Part shown: positions 1 through 27,000 of the stretch, piece by piece
Numbering within the stretch: position 1 is the stretch's first letter
Layout: every line of letters starts with the position of its first letter
Source of the DNA: Elysia chlorotica
Lineage: Eukaryota > Mollusca > Gastropoda > Plakobranchidae
Length of the DNA: 64,000 nt
Reading direction: 5' to 3'
Assembly: GCA_003991915.1 (NCBI GenBank)
Contig: RQTK01000150.1
Location: 574,220 to 638,219 of the forward strand
Notes under the pieces: model-generated
The model's database searches: none
What the model was told of the DNA's origin: nothing
The model's input: the letters and a program-made list of their open reading frames with translations, nothing else
Position numbers and translations under genes: made by a program

Positions 1-84
<84 letters not shown>

Positions 85-85
85 T
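1..85. repeat. (ATT)n microsatellite at window edge
   Basis: A nearly pure TTA/ATT trinucleotide run that starts at the first base of the window, so its true length is unknown. Confidence 0.95.
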
Positions 86-1449
86 ATTGTATTGATGTCG
101 ACACTTTTCTTTATTTTACTATTGACGGCTCATTAGCTTTTGCAGAGCTAAATTGATGAAATGCATGCTTTGAATCAAGAAAAATATCTTATAGTTACTG
201 TCTTTATTAACTTATCTGTGATATAATTTTAAAAGCATACCTGTGATAATGCTCAGTTGCTTAAAATAGATTATTGCCATGCTTACGAAGGGTAACCATA
301 AATTTGAAAAAAAAATTAACATGTACTTTCGTTGTATTATTTGTTATTTTAAAGTATTGACAATTGACCTATTTGTATTGTTTCAACGTATGTTCTTATT
401 GTGTTGTTATCAATTTTGGATAAAGATCCTTTTATATGTTTTTTAAATGTCATAATTGCCGCTAGAAAAGGAACTTTTCGAGGAAAAATACGAATGAAGT
501 GTATGAATGTCTATTTTTTGCTCAAATTGAAACTTCTGTTTGAGGACAAAAATGACAATAAAATAATCTCAACTTCAGGATTTATTTAGATCAATGCTCA
601 TTTGTTTTATATCATGTGCTGCTTTAATAAACAATACATACAAAATCTATAATTGTGATAAAGACTGATTCTATTCTCTAAACATGAAATAAAGTATTGC
701 AAAGAAATTTTGCTGCGCTCCTAAACAAGGATTTTAACTTTAAAAACAATCCTATGGGTGGGTTTTTTCTAGTTGGCTTAATTTGAAAAAGCAATCAGGC
801 AATTTTGATTTGTACTTTTTCACGGTATTCGGCTGTCGCCAGACGCAGGGCGACAAAACTGTTTCACAATATGAATAAGGGCGAAGACTATAATTAATAA
901 CTTACCTTTAGGAAATATGCCAATAGTTAATATCTTTGGAAATACATCGTTGTGTGGCAATCTAGTTTTCATTTCAAAAAGAACTTTAGATCTTCAAAAC
1001 CAATCTTGTTAAACTTTTACTAGAATACTTTTATAAAAATTAATCGAAACAATAAAGCAGATAAAGTAGAAAACAAAAGTGATACAAATTCTAATTAATA
1101 TGTACAATAAACCACAAAGAGATGTATAAAGACACGGATACACTCCAGGGTCAAGACATAAAAGACAGACCCCGTTTCTGAGCTCATTGACCTAGATAAT
1201 AAACTAGATCATGGCAGTCCTATTGTTTGCAGATGGAAAACGTCTTTATGACTTGCGACATTCAGCAACGTAAGAGACTCTCATGACAACATGCAATGCT
1301 CCTGCTAATATCGATATCGTCGTATTGAATAGCCCCTTACTGACTTCATAATATGAAGATATTATCCACGTATATTTCTATAATATGGCTTTTCAAATAT
1401 ATGACAAACAAGAGAGAGACGGTTGGGTCAAGGGACAGGTAGGGGCCCA

Positions 1450-1740
1450 AGCGGTTTTTTAAATAAATGCTGGGGTGAGATGGCTTAAATAACATAGCTT
1501 TTGGCTTCTACTCCAGAGGTTCCCGGTTCGATACGATTATTGGGAAAATATATTTGTTGGGTTTCGTCCCCCAACTGGTTGGGTTCGTGTCAGTATTATG
1601 CAATCTGATGCGATTGAATATTTCGTACCTTCTTCTGTGTCTTCGTGGCAGCACAAGCCATTTACTTGTCAGACTTTAGTCTTTGGACCCGACCGTGATT
1701 TAATCGTGTTTCAGAGGTTGGATGTTAGAAATCAGATAAA
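1450..1740 (+). repeat. SINE-like tRNA-derived repeat, degenerate copy
   Basis: A Pol III B-box-like GGTTCGATACG lies near 1528. It is followed by the body shared with other copies in the window: a GTCAG block, 'gtgtcttcgtggcagcac' near 1640, and 'tttggacccgacc' near 1683, which matches the 'cttgggacccgtcc' tail signature of the copy at 44443. The copy is eroded and seems to lie next to a second one at 1960-2125. Confidence 0.6.
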
Positions 1741-1959
1741 AAATCAACATATTGGTAGAGAGCTCGGCTTCAAATCAGGCGTCACAGGTTCTGCCTCACG
1801 ATCACTTGACCAGGCAAATTTATACCTCGGATTTCGCCCCCTGCTGTTTCGATTGCGCAGTTAGCGGTCTTGGCACGTTTTGTGTGTTTTTTTGTGGTTT
1901 TTTTTTTTTATTATTTTTGTTTGTTTTTGTTTTTTTGTGATCCAGTGTATGAAAGTTAC

Positions 1960-2125
1960 GATTGTGTATAACGTGTGGGTCAGTGTCAGTATAACGTGAC
2001 CAAGTGAGATAAAGGTCTTGGCATCCCCACTCTGTCTCTCTTAGCATAAAGTAAAACTGCAGACCTTCGTATTGGGACCCGTGCGCAGTAAAGCCTAGTT
2101 GTTGTTAATAGACGTTAAGAAACCA
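1960..2125 (+). repeat. SINE tail, second degenerate copy
   Basis: This block contains the shared body in order: GTCAGTGTCAGT, 'catccccactctgtctctc', 'attgggacccgtgcgcag', 'aaagcctagttg' and 'gacgttaag'. The same order is seen in the copies at 44443 and 60630. The tRNA-like head is not recognisable next to it. Confidence 0.6.
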
Positions 2126-2817
2126 AACAATCGTAAAATAAAAAACGGTTTTAATTTGAAAAATTGTCTTTTCCTTTTTCTACAACCCAAACTCAAAAGC
2201 TCTTTGTGGTCTAAACCTAGGTTTCTATAATTTGATTGATTACTTCTGTAACACATCTGCGTAAATTTCGTGAAAGTGAAAAAAAATTATTTGAAAAAAA
2301 AAAAAGAACTAGGCCTGCAATAAATTGATGATGACATTATGGTGGTCAACGTTTAGTAATTGATCAACATGGTAATGAAAAGAAACGCTTTAAAGCAATT
2401 AGTTGTAGGTTGCGCCCAATTTTTGTGCTATCCATACACCCTGACCTTTTTGCATCACAGCAGATCTCACGCCTTTCTGTTGTGTATGGCAATCCCCAGC
2501 AACTCATAACTACTGTCTCGATGGACAGATAAACAAAACCAGGGGAGCATACACGTTTGCCTAAGTTTTATGTTCGTATCTATTCTATTTATAACAGAAA
2601 AAGGTGACATGTGTGGGAATAATTCAGCTCAGGATTTCGGACAATAAAATGGTGGTTTCGAAGGATACTACGAGCGTAATTAATGTAGCCCTCTATTATT
2701 AGTGTAACTTTTCTATTCTGTTATCATTAAATGTCCATATTAATAACAGTTACTGGTATCAGGTTGCAATAAACACCTACACCTATTCTTTCCGTCAGGT
2801 TTATCTATTTTATTCAT

Positions 2818-2820
<3 letters not shown>

Positions 2821-2872
<52 letters not shown>
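2821..2872. repeat. (CT)n microsatellite
   Basis: Pure CT dinucleotide run of about 50 bases. Confidence 0.95.
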
Positions 2873-2875
<3 letters not shown>

Positions 2876-3834
2876 CCACTGACTAACTGAGTCCGCATTA
2901 TTTTCCGCAGAATATATTTGTAAAAACAAAAATATTACTAGGCGTCTCTCTCAAAATAATTATCTTTTGTGTACTGTGTAGACTATAAGTCAATGCTTGT
3001 CTATGTTAAACATCTTATATAATCTTGCTATTACGCATAATTTATTCTGATCAATGTGCTGCTAAATGCAGCAATGTTGTTAAAAATATACAATATCTCC
3101 CAACAAGCGCAGGTAAATGTGTGTTTTATCACCTCGTTACAATACATGTGTTGTCTCTGACACCATTATCTTCATAATATGGCAGACAGAGCAATATGTT
3201 TCTTGCCATGAGTATGAAATTCATGTCAAAGATGCTTTTCAGTAGCTTGCCTTCATTCTGCTCAGTCTCCTTCAGAAGGTGTGACCAAAATGGGAATACT
3301 ATTTGTGTTTTGCGAGGAGATAGTAGAAAGGATTGGTTTTTCAAAATCTCGATATCAAAAAGTGCCTAGCGTATTAAATGTTTGCAATTATTTCGTGGTA
3401 TTTGAGATAGTGAGGTGATATATAAATCTTTTGTTAAAAAAAAGTGTTTATGTTATTTCATATGACGATCTGGCTTTAAGTTCATCTAAATTGTATCAAT
3501 ACTGCACCTGCTTCATTGGTATAAAAGACGGTTTGTATTGTTACATATTATGTCCATTGCTATGGGATCGGGTGAATGAAAGGACTCTTCAGACCATCTG
3601 AGCGGCTCAAGCATAATGGCTGAAGTTTATGTCTTGTCAAACATCTGAAAACATCCTATAACAATTTAAAGGAGAAGGCAACAAAGTTTACTCTACAACG
3701 GGGAGCAAGAGGCTGATTTACAGTCATAAACAATTAACTGATTATTTATTACATACCAAAGTTCTGATATTTTAAAGCCACTTTTTTGTATAAAATTTAG
3801 CCCAAATCATAGTTAACTTAGAAAAGAAAGCATT

Positions 3835-16252
<12,418 letters not shown>

Positions 16253-16525
16253 GTCATGTGCTGTTATTTGAGGAAGAGCATAACCAGTTTTAATACCTAT
16301 GTGTCCAAAAAAACATTGAGTATTACAAGAACAGGATTATTTACGAATAATTATGAATTAAAAATGTCAATGTGGTTCTGAAATTGTAGGCACATGCGTC
16401 AAATAGGAAAAGTTTTATGAGGAAAGGGATATGTCTCGATTTTAGTAACTATAATTTGATTGACAAAGATGTTGCATCTGTTGATACTAATACAATGAAC
16501 ACATGATTTTAATATGCAAGTTACA

Positions 16526-16531
16526 AATAAA
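16526..16531 (+). terminator. Candidate poly(A) signal of the sphingomyelinase-like gene
   Basis: First AATAAA after the TAA at 16250-16252, giving a 3' UTR of about 300 bases. A second AATAAA at 16952-16957 is an alternative. Confidence 0.45.
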
Positions 16532-17684
16532 AATTAACATATACATGTACTTGTTCCTAAAGTCATCTAATATAAATTGACATTGCACTTTCAAGTGAGA
16601 CTCAAAAGACATTGGAAAAGGGGTCAGATTCAAAGCATAGAATTCCAAAGACAACAGCCTACTAACTTCCAATATTTGTTTATCTCCACTCTAAAACCTA
16701 ACAACATGACATTCATACTTACTACTTAAGTTTATGCTTTGTGTGTCTCTCTATTTATAATTGTATAACGCTAGTCCATTATATAGAAACAAGCAATGTT
16801 TTGTTTAAGATTTATAATCATGCATTTTATCACTATTTGTCGTAACTCATCATATACCTGAATTTATTTTTATTACAAGTTTATGTTTGATCAATTTTCT
16901 TTTCTTAATTAATGGGCATCTTGGTTTAATTTTCCCAAGGGTAACAGTAGAAATAAAGGTTATCTTATTCTCCTTCTGATATTCTTACTTTGCAGTTTAA
17001 TTGCTGCCTAATAAGTAATCGGTTTTTTTTTTTTTTAATTACAAATCATATTTGAAGAAAAAATTTTTCAGATGTGCAATTGTTAAGTTAACACTGTAGT
17101 TCATTATCAAGTTGTTTCTTTAAGATTACATTTAGCTGTTTATGCCAAAGGTTTTAGCATTTTTTCTCTAAAGTGTTTTCTAATTAAATAATTTCTTTTT
17201 AATTATTGAAGATGTTCAAATAACAAAACAGTTTATTTAATAATACAATTTGAATTCAAATTTCCATTTCCCGTAATAAAATGTATGCAAATGCAAAAAA
17301 AATGGATTTTATCCCTTCCATCTTAAAAGGTCAAAATTGTTTTAAACAATTTATGATTTAAAAAAATATCAAGTACGAGAAACGCCAGAATTAAAAAAAC
17401 TAAAATTGTTGTTCCTTATCCATTTATTCTTACTTATTTTATAATAATAATATACATAGACTGAAAAGACATATTGTTGAGCAACGAATTTTGCAGACCT
17501 TCTCTTAATACCCTAAAGGTCTGAAGCCAAAGCCTTAACTACCATCAAACCTTGTTACAGAAACGACTGAAAGAAGCAAGTTTGCACAATGTACTAGAAA
17601 AGCCCCTCTAAGATTGTGCTTATACACAAACTTTTTGTATAAATAAGAAAGAAAAAAAAAAGAATGCATACAGTCATTGAAACT
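16532..17684. other. Intergenic region between convergent genes
   Basis: AT-rich sequence with no coding signal and several A or T runs. It separates the 3' ends of the + strand sphingomyelinase-like gene and the - strand FKBP gene. Confidence 0.6.
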
Positions 17685-17690
17685 TTTATT
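17685..17690 (-). terminator. Candidate poly(A) signal of the FKBP gene
   Basis: TTTATT on the + strand is AATAAA on the minus strand. It lies about 380 bases past the stop codon at 18071-18073. Confidence 0.45.
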
Positions 17691-18070
17691 TCAATTTTCA
17701 GTTCCTTGAGAATGTCATATATGAGATGATGAAAGGCAGGTGTAGTAATAAAAAAGTCACTGACAAAACTAAAAAGTGAAATTGCGTTCCTTCTAACATT
17801 AACAGTTTTAGAACAATTTCTGTCCTAAACATAGTTGTTAAAAAACCGATTGTGATGTATACCTATTATAAAAAATGAATGCCTGTAAATTAAATGTAAT
17901 GATAAAAAAGATAAAAAATGAATAAAACATTACATGTACCATCTTTCATGAACACAGTCAATGTTATAGCACTAACAAAAACAACATTCTTCTTACAAAA
18001 TAACAAGTAATGCATAATCACATTAAGTATGTAACATTTGTAGCAGACATAGACTTTAGGACATGATGAA

Positions 18071-21000
18071 CTAATTCACTGCCTTCAGCTCTACTTCAAA
18101 TACAAGTGTTGAGTTTGGAGGTATTGGTCCCTGTTTGACGTTGCCATAGCTGGAAAAGACAAAAAATGGAAAGTTGTTTTAGTTTCTATTCAGAAGTATA
18201 TCTAATTAATTTTCTAAGAGAAAAATCATAAAGAGTGATTTAGTTAAATATACAAATTGACAGTAATAGACAAAAATATAACAGACATATAGACAGATGG
18301 ATGATATCAATCATATGTCTATATATATTCTCTGTTACCTCTTAGCACATTAATCAATAAATCAGGGTGTACCATGGTCGGTAGAAATAAGAAATCCAAG
18401 ACAGATTGGAAAAGCAATTTATCTGTCTAAATTTATTGTAAAACTTTAATGCTGGGGACAAAGTAATACATCAACACTGGCATATAAACGCTTATGTTAA
18501 AGTCAACACAACCGTTCTTTTTAACATATACAAAGAGAGATTGGTTCTGGTTACAGGTAAATAAAGCAATACGAACAAAGATCAACTCAGCCAAGTGAAA
18601 TACAAGTGGGGTCGACTGAATCTAAATAAGAGCTACACGGGAAAAGAAAATTTTGTTATGGTAACCAAAATAGTATTAGTAAATTGAATTGACGCTCAAA
18701 TGTAATAACAAAATTTAATCAACTATAAAATCTTACCCTTGATTTGCTGGCACTGTTATTTTCCTTTTCCCTCCAACTTTCATTCCTTAGAGAAAGAAAA
18801 AAAGATGAGATGATTCACAGAAAAATTTAAATGAACGTTTAGTTTCAAAATCACAAAAAAAAAAAAATTATTTTCCAATCTTCAAATTCACTTCAAAATT
18901 TAAGCTTAAGAAAAGAAAAGAAAAAAAAAAAAAACAACACAAATTATAAAAAAATAGTTATCATGTTAATCTGCAGTAAATCTTTAGGGATCAAGGCCTG
19001 TAAGCAACTCTCATGATTATTTTTCAACTTACTTGAGCTCGGTAAAAATTGTAACTACTATGCTTAAGTTGATGTTATGCAATTGTTTTCACGACGCATG
19101 CTTGACATTTCAAATATCCCCCAAACACTCTACACAGATCTCGCCTTATACATCATGAATTTTTTTTAATAAATTTTTGTTGAATATACTTTGTTGTACT
19201 AATAGCAAAACTCTGGTATAGATTCTAGTTTCTCATTAACAATAATGCTAGATTGAACTCTTCACTCAAATTTTTTATGTAGATCTAGCCTGAAGTTATT
19301 AGAAGGCATTAGAAGACGCCAATTCAATCAAGCACCAGTCTGTAAACTTTTTGCTATTATTATATTAGACATAAAATTAAAATGAGTCAGGAGTTTTCAA
19401 GATGGTAGCTGAATTGCATTATTGTCTTAAGGGCTGTACATTTTTTTCTAACGAAGTGATTAAGATGAACCTAGTGTGTAAAGCAGTTGCAAACTTAGAC
19501 CGCTGAGAGCTCCTTATGATAAAAAAGATTAAGCTAATGTAGAGGTCATCAACATTGTTAATTAAACTATGTCCTAAAGATTCAAAGCACACGACATTTG
19601 GTTAAGTTCTCTCAGAATGTTATGTTATTTTGGGCCTTGCACGGTTAGGAATGACCATGAAACAAACAGCTATGACTGCATAAGACAAAATCATACTCTA
19701 CAAGGGTCTGAAGAAGTGCTTCTGCAAAATTTGTTTTCTTTTAAAATACATGTGTTTCAAAGAAAAATGAGCCGCCTAGATAAGACTAGAATATGATTAA
19801 TCATGAGACAAATAAAAAATGTTTGGAAAAGATTAAAAAAAAGAGGGAACTGGACAATAAAATGGAATAAAATTCAGAAAAGGGGGAGTTTAGCCCAAAG
19901 AGAGAGATTCTCAACCCTGCCTACATATCATGTTTTAAAGTCTTGTAGTTGTAGTCTAGTACACCGTGGACAGATCTGAATAGATTTTAAAATGAGACAT
20001 AGGCCCATTCCGCTGGACATGAAGTCTATAATTTTTCAGTGTAAAAATGTTCAACCACAAGGAACATACTACAATTACACACATCATATTGCAAAATATG
20101 AGGTGACTTTTATATACTTCCTGTTCATTCAAATTTGGGCACATTTAATACTCTGGAATATAGATAAACAAGACAAGTAACACTCAAATAACAGCAGTAG
20201 TGGTATTACCAGAAGTTCATAGTGATCCTATAACTCTACAAACATAGTACTTACCATTCACACCGTTGTCCCATCCTTTGATGACCTCTCCTTGGTTTAG
20301 CCTAAACCTGAAAGGTTTCCCTCCCTGACAGGAGTCAAATCGTTTCTGGTTTTTAGCCAGAGTTCCTACATAGTAGACTGACACCTTTTGAGGAAGAAGT
20401 AAATATAATCTTGATTTTTATGCCATTTTTCTCTCAATGTATATTAAATTGGCTTACTTTCAATGTCTACAAAGCTACAGCAAACCAAATGCTTTTGAAT
20501 ATTCTTTTAAATTAATTTTTATTTTATATTATTTCATTCATCCTATAGAGCCATCAATGTCTCTACAGTAGAAAAAGTTTTCATGAAGAAATTGTTCCAA
20601 TTTGTATTGTAAAAAACATACCATCTTAAAGCAATGGAAATGAAAAGCGTGATTCTGTTATCAGCGAAAATTGTACTACATATCATATTATAAGAGTAAT
20701 ACCATTTTTCCAGGTTTCGCCTCAGGCCCATGGCCAACTTTGATATCCTCAACAATTGTTCCACCTGCTACAACTTTCTTCTTTGGAGTTGTTTCTGTCT
20801 TGGGAGTCTGAGCAGGGGTATTGGCATCACTTTCACTCTGTATGAATGAGGTAATTAAAGGTTTCTGGTAATGTTAAATCCAGAAGTGGTTACACATTAA
20901 CAAATAGCGTCACTGTTTTGCAGTACTAATTTTATATCGATAAGCAGACCTATAATTTTTTATCAAAGCTCTTAAAAAGTGAACAAGGATCTGTTTGAAA

Positions 21001-24000
21001 CTTATGTTGATATCCTTAAGTTAAGAATTTGCATTTTTATGTTTTACTATCTCATTCTGGTTCAAATTTAATATTAATATATTTAATATTGTATAGGAAT
21101 TTTGTGCCAGTTTTTCAGATAATTTACTATTTCCTAACTTTGTAACCAATGTGAAAAACCTAGTCATTAACAACTATGTAATGATATAAGTACAGATTTT
21201 GTAAGCAATTCATAGACATTTTAAGAGTGACTGATAATGCACAAACTCACCATAGAATTGTCCCCCTTGTTTTTCTTCTTCCTCTTCCTCTTCTTCTTTG
21301 AAGCACTTTCACCATTTTCAGGCTAAGCAGAAAAAAAAAAGAGATATGTCAGCTATAGCATTGATTTTATCAGCTTTATTTCAAGATCGGCTTTTAATAT
21401 CACATTCTAATTGATAAATGATTGAAGCAATAAAAATAAAATTGAAGTTCAACATTGCTAACCTTACCTAAATAATGTTACTAATGTGGTGACATTAAAA
21501 AGGTTCCATCTGCAATTTTGGCAAAATTAGAAACAACTGCACCATAAGGTTCTATATGTACAGAAAAATCTCATTAAAACAAAAACAGATTTTCGGAGCC
21601 TAGTTATTAAAGAAAAATTTAGGACTGATGGGCTTGTCATAAATATGTTATATTCTAAACTTATCATTGCATTTTTCTCGAAAGTGCAAAAAGAGAAGAT
21701 GGTACAGTTTTAATAATGCCATCCCATCACCTTTCAATTTACGAGAAACTGGTTATTCAATAATAAGTGATCATGTAAATCGGGCTATGATAAGTAAATA
21801 TTAATTCTTGCAACAAAGAACACTTTATAAAAAAAAGTGAGATTCTATCAACAAAATAGTGAACTAATTCCTTGACAAGAAATAAACTTTGTTTAAAAAA
21901 AAACAAAAACAAAAAAAATGATAAACACCAACCGTCACAGGTTGCTCAGATTCCGATTTGTTTTGAGCTGGAGTACTTTGTTGAGGGGTTTTAGCATCTT
22001 TTGCCTTTGCTTGTTTCTTAGGAGTATTTTTATTCTCATCTCCTTTTGCCTTCTGGACAGATTTTTCAAGCTTTGGAGTTTTCTTCTTTTCAGCAGTTGA
22101 ATTGAGCACTTCATCGACTTCATCACTGTCAATGTCATCTTCTTCTTCGTCATCAATGTCTTCATCATCATCCTCAGAATCTATTCAAAAGAGAATTATG
22201 GTCACATAAAATAAAGAGCAGAAGAAAAAAGTAATAACAAATTGGTACTTTTCTTCACAGGTCGAAAGGATCTTGCAAATCTTTTTCTTGCTGACATCAA
22301 ACAAAATTAAAAGAAATTCTCAATATTCACTGTACCCTTAATCAAGAATTGATATTCCTTTAATTCATCAGCGCTGAAAGGAAAATGCGCGCCTAGTCCC
22401 AAACCATGACATTTTTTAAAATACTTTTTAAACAACTGATGAGTCTTTGATCCTTCTGGTTCAGTCAGATTGTGAGAAGTTGAAGAAGAGTTGTGAATTG
22501 ATGCCACGATTTTAAGTAATTAAAATGCACCAAGTTCGTTTCTCACATTAGTTGAAGCTTTTGCTATTCAAAAGAACAAAAGAATATACAAGTGTATTGT
22601 AACAAGTTTTGTTGCTATGCTAATTGGTATTACATTTGTTTTTTAAACAAAGGAATGTAATATAGCTTTTAACGATATAATTATGCTCCACAAAATCAAA
22701 TGCACAAAAAATGTTAATCATCAAAATAAATAATTAATTGATAATAAACAAAATTAGAGAAGATATAGACTAGTCCTCTTACAAACATACCTATATCACT
22801 ATCGTCATCAGGAAATTCATCTGATGAAAAAAGAGCACATTGTGAAAAATTGTCTTTTAACAAGATAGCCTAATTTTCTTGATAAAAATAGTGCTTATAT
22901 GAATGACCATAAACAGTGTCAAATGAAAATACCTTCAAACACCACTGTAATATCAAGTTTAAGAGATTTTTACAAATATATCACTCAGACAAAATTTATA
23001 ACTTTTAGTATCAACAACTCCTCCCTGAATTTACTTCTGCTTTTCCTTCTTTTTTAAACCACAAAAAGTTGATTTTTGTTGTTTCCTTTATTTTCCTTTT
23101 TGGTTTTTTTATATCAAATACGTGTATGCATTTTATGATAAAGTGTATTTATATTATTTTTTTTATTATAAAAGGGATCAAAGTAATAATTATAAATTTT
23201 TACTGATGTGATAAGTCTCAAAACACTTACCCTCATCAAAGTCATCTGAAAACTGTTGAAGAAAAATTCAAGCAGAAATAAATTGTTATTTTGTCTTATC
23301 CAAAAAGGCTTTCATAAATTGAAAGGATAGAAACATCCACTCCAGTTTCAGCTTTAACTATTTTGTGATCCATACAAGGTACCTAGTATGTCAATTTTTT
23401 CCTCTTTAGAGATCACTTTATGACATGTCTGGCAGATAATGAGTGTGGGCTGCCCAAGACTCATATGACACATCATAAAACCTTGACAAAGCAAAGAGCT
23501 AGAGAAAATCGAAGACCAGAATCATTCTACAATATTTTTAATATTTATACAAGCAGATATTTTCTTGTTTGAAAATATTAAATCAAGTTTTGCTGCTCTA
23601 CATTGAAAAAGACGAAAAGAGAAACACTCGTATAATCATCAAAAAGTACTGGGGCTCCTATAAAACTTAGACACTGATAGATAATAATAGTAAATTAAAT
23701 TATAAAGACTTAGTGAGTTTTATGTAGAACATATTTTAAGGGAGCAAAAGCTTTTGAATCATTAGGGCAGGGATGGATCCAATTATACATAGTCCTCCAA
23801 AATTTTAGCACTGCTCCTTACAATTTTCTAACCAAAAAAACAACAAAGAAAAGAATAAAATAAGATCACCGAAAAATTTGTCATCAAAGTTATTTTGGGT
23901 CTACCTAAAAAGATATACCATATAAAAAACAAAAATAATTATAAAGATCACAATACGTGAAAGTGACTGAAATTTAAAAAAAATAATAAAGATTTAATAC

Positions 24001-27000
24001 TAAACATGCAAAGCAATGACTCTTTTATTTGCAAAAAAATATAAAAAAGTTCTCAGACATTGTTCTACTTCAAGATAATTGAGAGCCACACTCACATCTT
24101 CATCATCCTCATCGTCATTACTGTCTACATCATCTAGCATATCACTTGTTGAGAGTTTCACTTTTTTGGGAGTTTGTCCTGCTGATTCATTTTTCCTTTT
24201 TTTACCTTTGTAAAAAGAAGACAAGAAAAGCAAGAAAATCTGTATTGTAAAGGGTAAAAAAATTCAATAAATATTTTTCTCATTCTATGCTGGGACTTTT
24301 TTGGGGGGATACAAGATCAAATTTAAGCTATATAGAACAAATTTATCAAAACAACACGCAAGGCTATAACTCTAACCCCTATCTTTTTGAATATTCACGA
24401 TTAACCAATTATATGTTTTAAGGAAACTTCAGTCAATCATTGCAGTAAAAAAACAATTGCTGTTAGTTCTTGATTATTCAAAAGCCATAAGCTTGAAAAC
24501 AATACCTAATGCTATCATAATTTATATATGATGCCCTCAGTGAGATACGTACTTACCAGATTTTATAACACTGCTATCTTGTGTGGTATCAACAAGAGAT
24601 GGCACTTCTGAAAATTTATGAAAAAAAATTACTGTGGTTCTGTTTCTAGGTTTGAGAATAGGCTCCAAGTAAAGATTAGTCAAAAAAAAAAAAGAGGCAA
24701 AAATGCCTTTTTTTTTCACTTATATGTTAAAACATAACGCAATACTTTTATTTTTTGTAATAATGCACACTAATTCAAGGTTTTGACCACCATAAAAAAG
24801 AACTATTAGAACCCTTCTATATTTTTGATGATTAAAACGAGTATTCAGAATAAGTTTGATAACTTTTTAGGATAAAGACTGATACTTGTTCTGGGACCAG
24901 CTTTTTTTTTTTAACGCAGCCCCAAAAAGCCAGAAAGGTTAACTTTCTTTCAGAAACACAAGATCTATTTCATTTTAAATAGATTGCACAAGTAAAGAAG
25001 TATTTTCCACTAAAGTGAGGCTAGATATGGATAGCACAAAACTTACAGAAACTCCCAAATCTGAAGAATGGAATGGAGGGCTGCGTAATCCTGCATTCAT
25101 AGAAGTGACAGATTTATGTCAACGAAAACCTAGGCATCATAAGTTTAAAGGAATCAAGTCTATATACTTTTCGCAGTCAGGTAGACAGCTTAGTCTGTGT
25201 ACAGCCACTGGTATGTTCAGAGAAAGAATTATATCACCTACTGAAAATGAAATATGTTATAACCTGTTAAAAATGTCTTGTCTAAGTTAATTGATATTGT
25301 CAACAGAATTGGGTAGTTTGTGACTGTCCACTAACAGTTAGACTATGAACTATTTTTTCTCTCATACATATTGAAAAGTTAAATGTAGTCCTAGGCGATG
25401 TTCAGTAATTATTGAGACATCGAAGGAGTTTTCCACCCAGCATGATCTTAGGCATACCGTAAAAATAGCCAATGTGACCTATGAAATGAGGAGAGCACTG
25501 CTGTAAAATAGCTGAACCCTGAGGTTAAGTAAAATTTTAACTTCTTGAAAGAATAAAAGTGACAGATAATTTTTTTTATACTGACAAATGTGAGCTTTAG
25601 ACTAAAGGCTTGAAAAAAGCTACTATCAAATTGGGCAGAATTATGTTGTATACCTTCATCGGAATCACTGAATGACTCATCTTCCAAATCATCTACATCA
25701 AGAGCAAGATAGCCTGTGAGATGCACCACCCCTTGAACGCAGATGAAAAAAGAATATTCATTTTTACATTTCTTACAACATATATATACATATTTCAAGC
25801 AACTTGAAAGTAACCCATGCACAACATCAACCATATTTTCTATGTCTGTAAATCTCAAAACAAAATCATAACTTCAATTGTGGGAAAATAACAATTCTAA
25901 ATGTCAAATGTTATCCTAAATCAAAAGTATTGTTTACGCACACACACTTGAATGCCATTGCTTTTCGTATCATATAGGCCTTAAGGTGATGCAGAGTTTA
26001 ATTTAACACCAATAGATAAGTTTGGGCTTTTTTTTTTTTTATTCAATATACGAAAGGACTGCTCACTTTATAAGGCTGGATTTGCAATATTTATACTAGA
26101 CATAATTTAAATATATTGAGTGATTTGTCAAGAGTAACCTTGTTATCACACAACTTTAAAAATATATAAAATTAAAAATCAAACCCAATTTTTTTAAACC
26201 AAACCAAAAATCATTTATTTTAAAAATTAAAATATGATTAAAGCAACTTACCTGATCCGTTTAAGGAGAAGGCTACTTCTTCACCAGTCTCAAAATTCAG
26301 ATCTAAACTCTGTTGAAGAACCTTGTCATTTAATGTGCATAAAAGAAACTCTGAGGAGTCATGCTGCACCATAACTTGGACATTTTCAGAATTTTTTCCT
26401 GTAGACCATAGGTAAAAAGAGCGTGTTTGAGGTGATCAATGTAGTAAATCATTACTCTAAACCAACCTAGATAGAAATAATTAATCTCCAAATAAAGAAA
26501 ATAATGAGTGAAATGCTGTAGTGTACTTGTTATGGCATTATGAAACTCATAATCTCTGAACCCATAACAACATTTAAAAAAAATAATAATAAAATAAAAA
26601 ACACCACAGGCTTTTCTAAAAGAAAGCCTGATTTGGTTTTTTCTACTTGCTGTTCACCTACAAAGTTAAGAATAAGATCTGTTAATAAACGAGTTTACAG
26701 GTTTACAAAAACTTAAAACAAAATAGCACTCACTTCCATTTAGGTCCAATGCAGCCATAGACACATGAAAGGCCTGCTTAACAGTTTGGGAATATTTCTT
26801 CCCAGAATCAATGGTAACGCCTGTAATGGTCAAAACACAAGCATTATAGTTATGGTAACATTATAACATACACATGCAGACAGTATATACAACACATACA
26901 ATGTCATTTAAATTATTTTACTGAATGTATACATAAGCTTTGAGAAAGGAAAGCCCTTCAAAGGTAAAAAGCTCATACAATTTTTCTTTAGCCACCATGC

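Larger units (their letters stand above)
1..3834. other. Non-coding flank upstream of the sphingomyelinase-like gene
   Basis: No convincing coding exon was seen here. The stretch begins with an ATT/TTA microsatellite (about 1-85), holds two SINE-related blocks (about 1450-1740 and 1960-2125) and a CT tract (2821-2872). The remainder is AT-rich unique-looking sequence. The promoter and 5' UTR of the downstream + strand gene should lie in its last part, but no definite TATA or initiator element could be assigned. Short open frames here overlap SINE or T-rich sequence. Confidence 0.6.
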
